5,864 nt of DNA from the NCBI GenBank assembly GCA_937950105.1, contig CALFEM010000546.1, positions 1 through 5,864 on the forward strand, written 5' to 3'. Both the position numbers and the translations under genes were made by a program. The notes beneath the pieces are model-generated. The model saw only the letters and a list, made by a program, of their open reading frames with translations. It searched no databases and was not told where the DNA came from. Shown one piece after another: positions 5,438 to 5,864 of this stretch (its first letter is position 1; each line of letters opens with the position of its first letter). The stretch is from an uncultured Alphaproteobacteria bacterium (GTDB lineage Bacteria > Pseudomonadota > Alphaproteobacteria > Rhizobiales > Hyphomicrobiaceae).

Positions 5438-5864
5438 AAGAGCGTAAAAAATGGGTTACCGTAAATGGTATGGAAGTGCCGGCAAATCGAATAACCGAAA
5501 GCGAAAAAGCAAAAGAAAAGCATTCGGAAAGGATTCTAAAAATGGCACAAGATATTAACCGGAGACTTGCAGAATTAAAAAAATACGTACACACGGCAAC
5601 ACAGGAAATAGTTGAACTTGTAGCAGAAGAGAATAAGCTTGAAAAGATACAAGGAAAAGGCAATTACACCTGGTATAATTTTAGTCGTCAGATTAGGATT
5701 GAGATTCAATTAAACGAAAGAATCGTTTTTGACGATATGAAAATTAACGAAGCCAAAGCTTTGTTGGATGAGTTTCTTGAGCAAAAAATTACAACATCGG
5801 CTGCTTTTGTAAAGGATATTATTTTAGATGCGTTCTCAACTTCCAAAGGGAAACTTGACACCAG
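5434..5864 (+). CDS. DUF3164 family protein of a Mu-like phage, N-terminal part
   Basis: The first 143 residues are present and the frame is still open at the window end; family members are usually about 200 residues. The N-terminus, KKWVTVNGMEVPANRI, is followed by a long charged helical region (residues 22-72, rich in Glu and Lys, probably coiled coil). Then comes the hallmark DUF3164 core: GKGNYTWYNFSRQIRIEI, an ERIVFDD segment (95-101), the helix INEAKALLDEFL (104-115), and the C-terminal run AFVKDIILDAFSTSKGKLDT (124-143). From established knowledge, this family occurs in the early region of Mu-like transposable phages and prophages, near the transposase genes; its molecular role is unknown. 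Codon use (AAA, GAA, ATT) and the low G+C point to a Bacteroidota host, unlike the genes before 5186. The start is set by AGGAG at 6 bases and the ATGA overlap. Confidence 0.82.
   Translation, partial: MKERKKWVTVNGMEVPANRITESEKAKEKHSERILKMAQDINRRLAELKKYVHTATQEIVELVAEENKLEKIQGKGNYTWYNFSRQIRIEIQLNERIVFDDMKINEAKALLDEFLEQKITTSAAFVKDIILDAFSTSKGKLDT

Noticed and set aside
5281..5663. Minus-strand open frames rich in Phe, Ser and Leu over the AT-rich region
   Set aside because: They are antisense shadows of the 58-residue and DUF3164 genes. Their membrane-protein look is what complementing AAA/GAA-rich coding produces.
5187..5864. Natural insertion of a transposable phage into gabD
   Set aside because: No phage terminus is visible, the first phage-side bases are the tail of another gene, host compositions differ strongly, and an adapter remnant already shows the record is imperfect. 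It is kept only as the less likely alternative.

Overview
This window is not one continuous genome segment. It joins three kinds of sequence. Bases 1-13 match the 3' end shared by Illumina TruSeq adapters, so they are library sequence and not biology. Bases 14 to about 5186 are GC-rich (67% G+C in 5101-5160, counted by hand) and read like an alphaproteobacterium, probably Hyphomicrobiales; that placement is an inference from composition and gene types. From about 5187 to the end the sequence turns AT-rich (32% G+C in 5281-5340), with codon use, strong purine-rich ribosome sites and gene content typical of a Mu-like phage or prophage of Bacteroidota.

The GC-rich part holds five genes. An RND/MMPL-type membrane transporter (+, 5' end missing at the adapter) runs to 1505. 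Convergent to it is a histidine-rich outer-membrane barrel-like protein (-, 1573-2589). About 480 bases without a convincing gene follow. Next are a small secreted two-cysteine protein (-, 3127-3393) with a clear intrinsic terminator, and a phosphoglycolate phosphatase of the HAD family (-, 3513-4202). Divergent from the phosphatase is a succinate-semialdehyde dehydrogenase gene (+, from 4356), cut off after about 277 codons where the composition changes and before its catalytic cysteine.

The AT-rich part is a tight + strand cluster: the last codons of an unidentified gene (to 5271), an 11-base overlap into a 58-residue protein (5261-5437), and a 4-base ATGA overlap into a DUF3164 protein (5434 to the window end, still open). 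DUF3164 proteins belong to the early region of Mu-like transposable phages.

The genes do not form one pathway. The simplest reading is an assembled metagenomic contig with residual adapter at one end and a chimeric join near 5187. A real phage insertion into gabD is less likely, because a transposable phage end would not begin inside the tail of another phage gene. I see no convincing new multi-gene system. The most useful results are the chimera evidence, the DUF3164 cluster, and two poorly characterised envelope proteins (the His-rich barrel and the two-Cys secreted protein).
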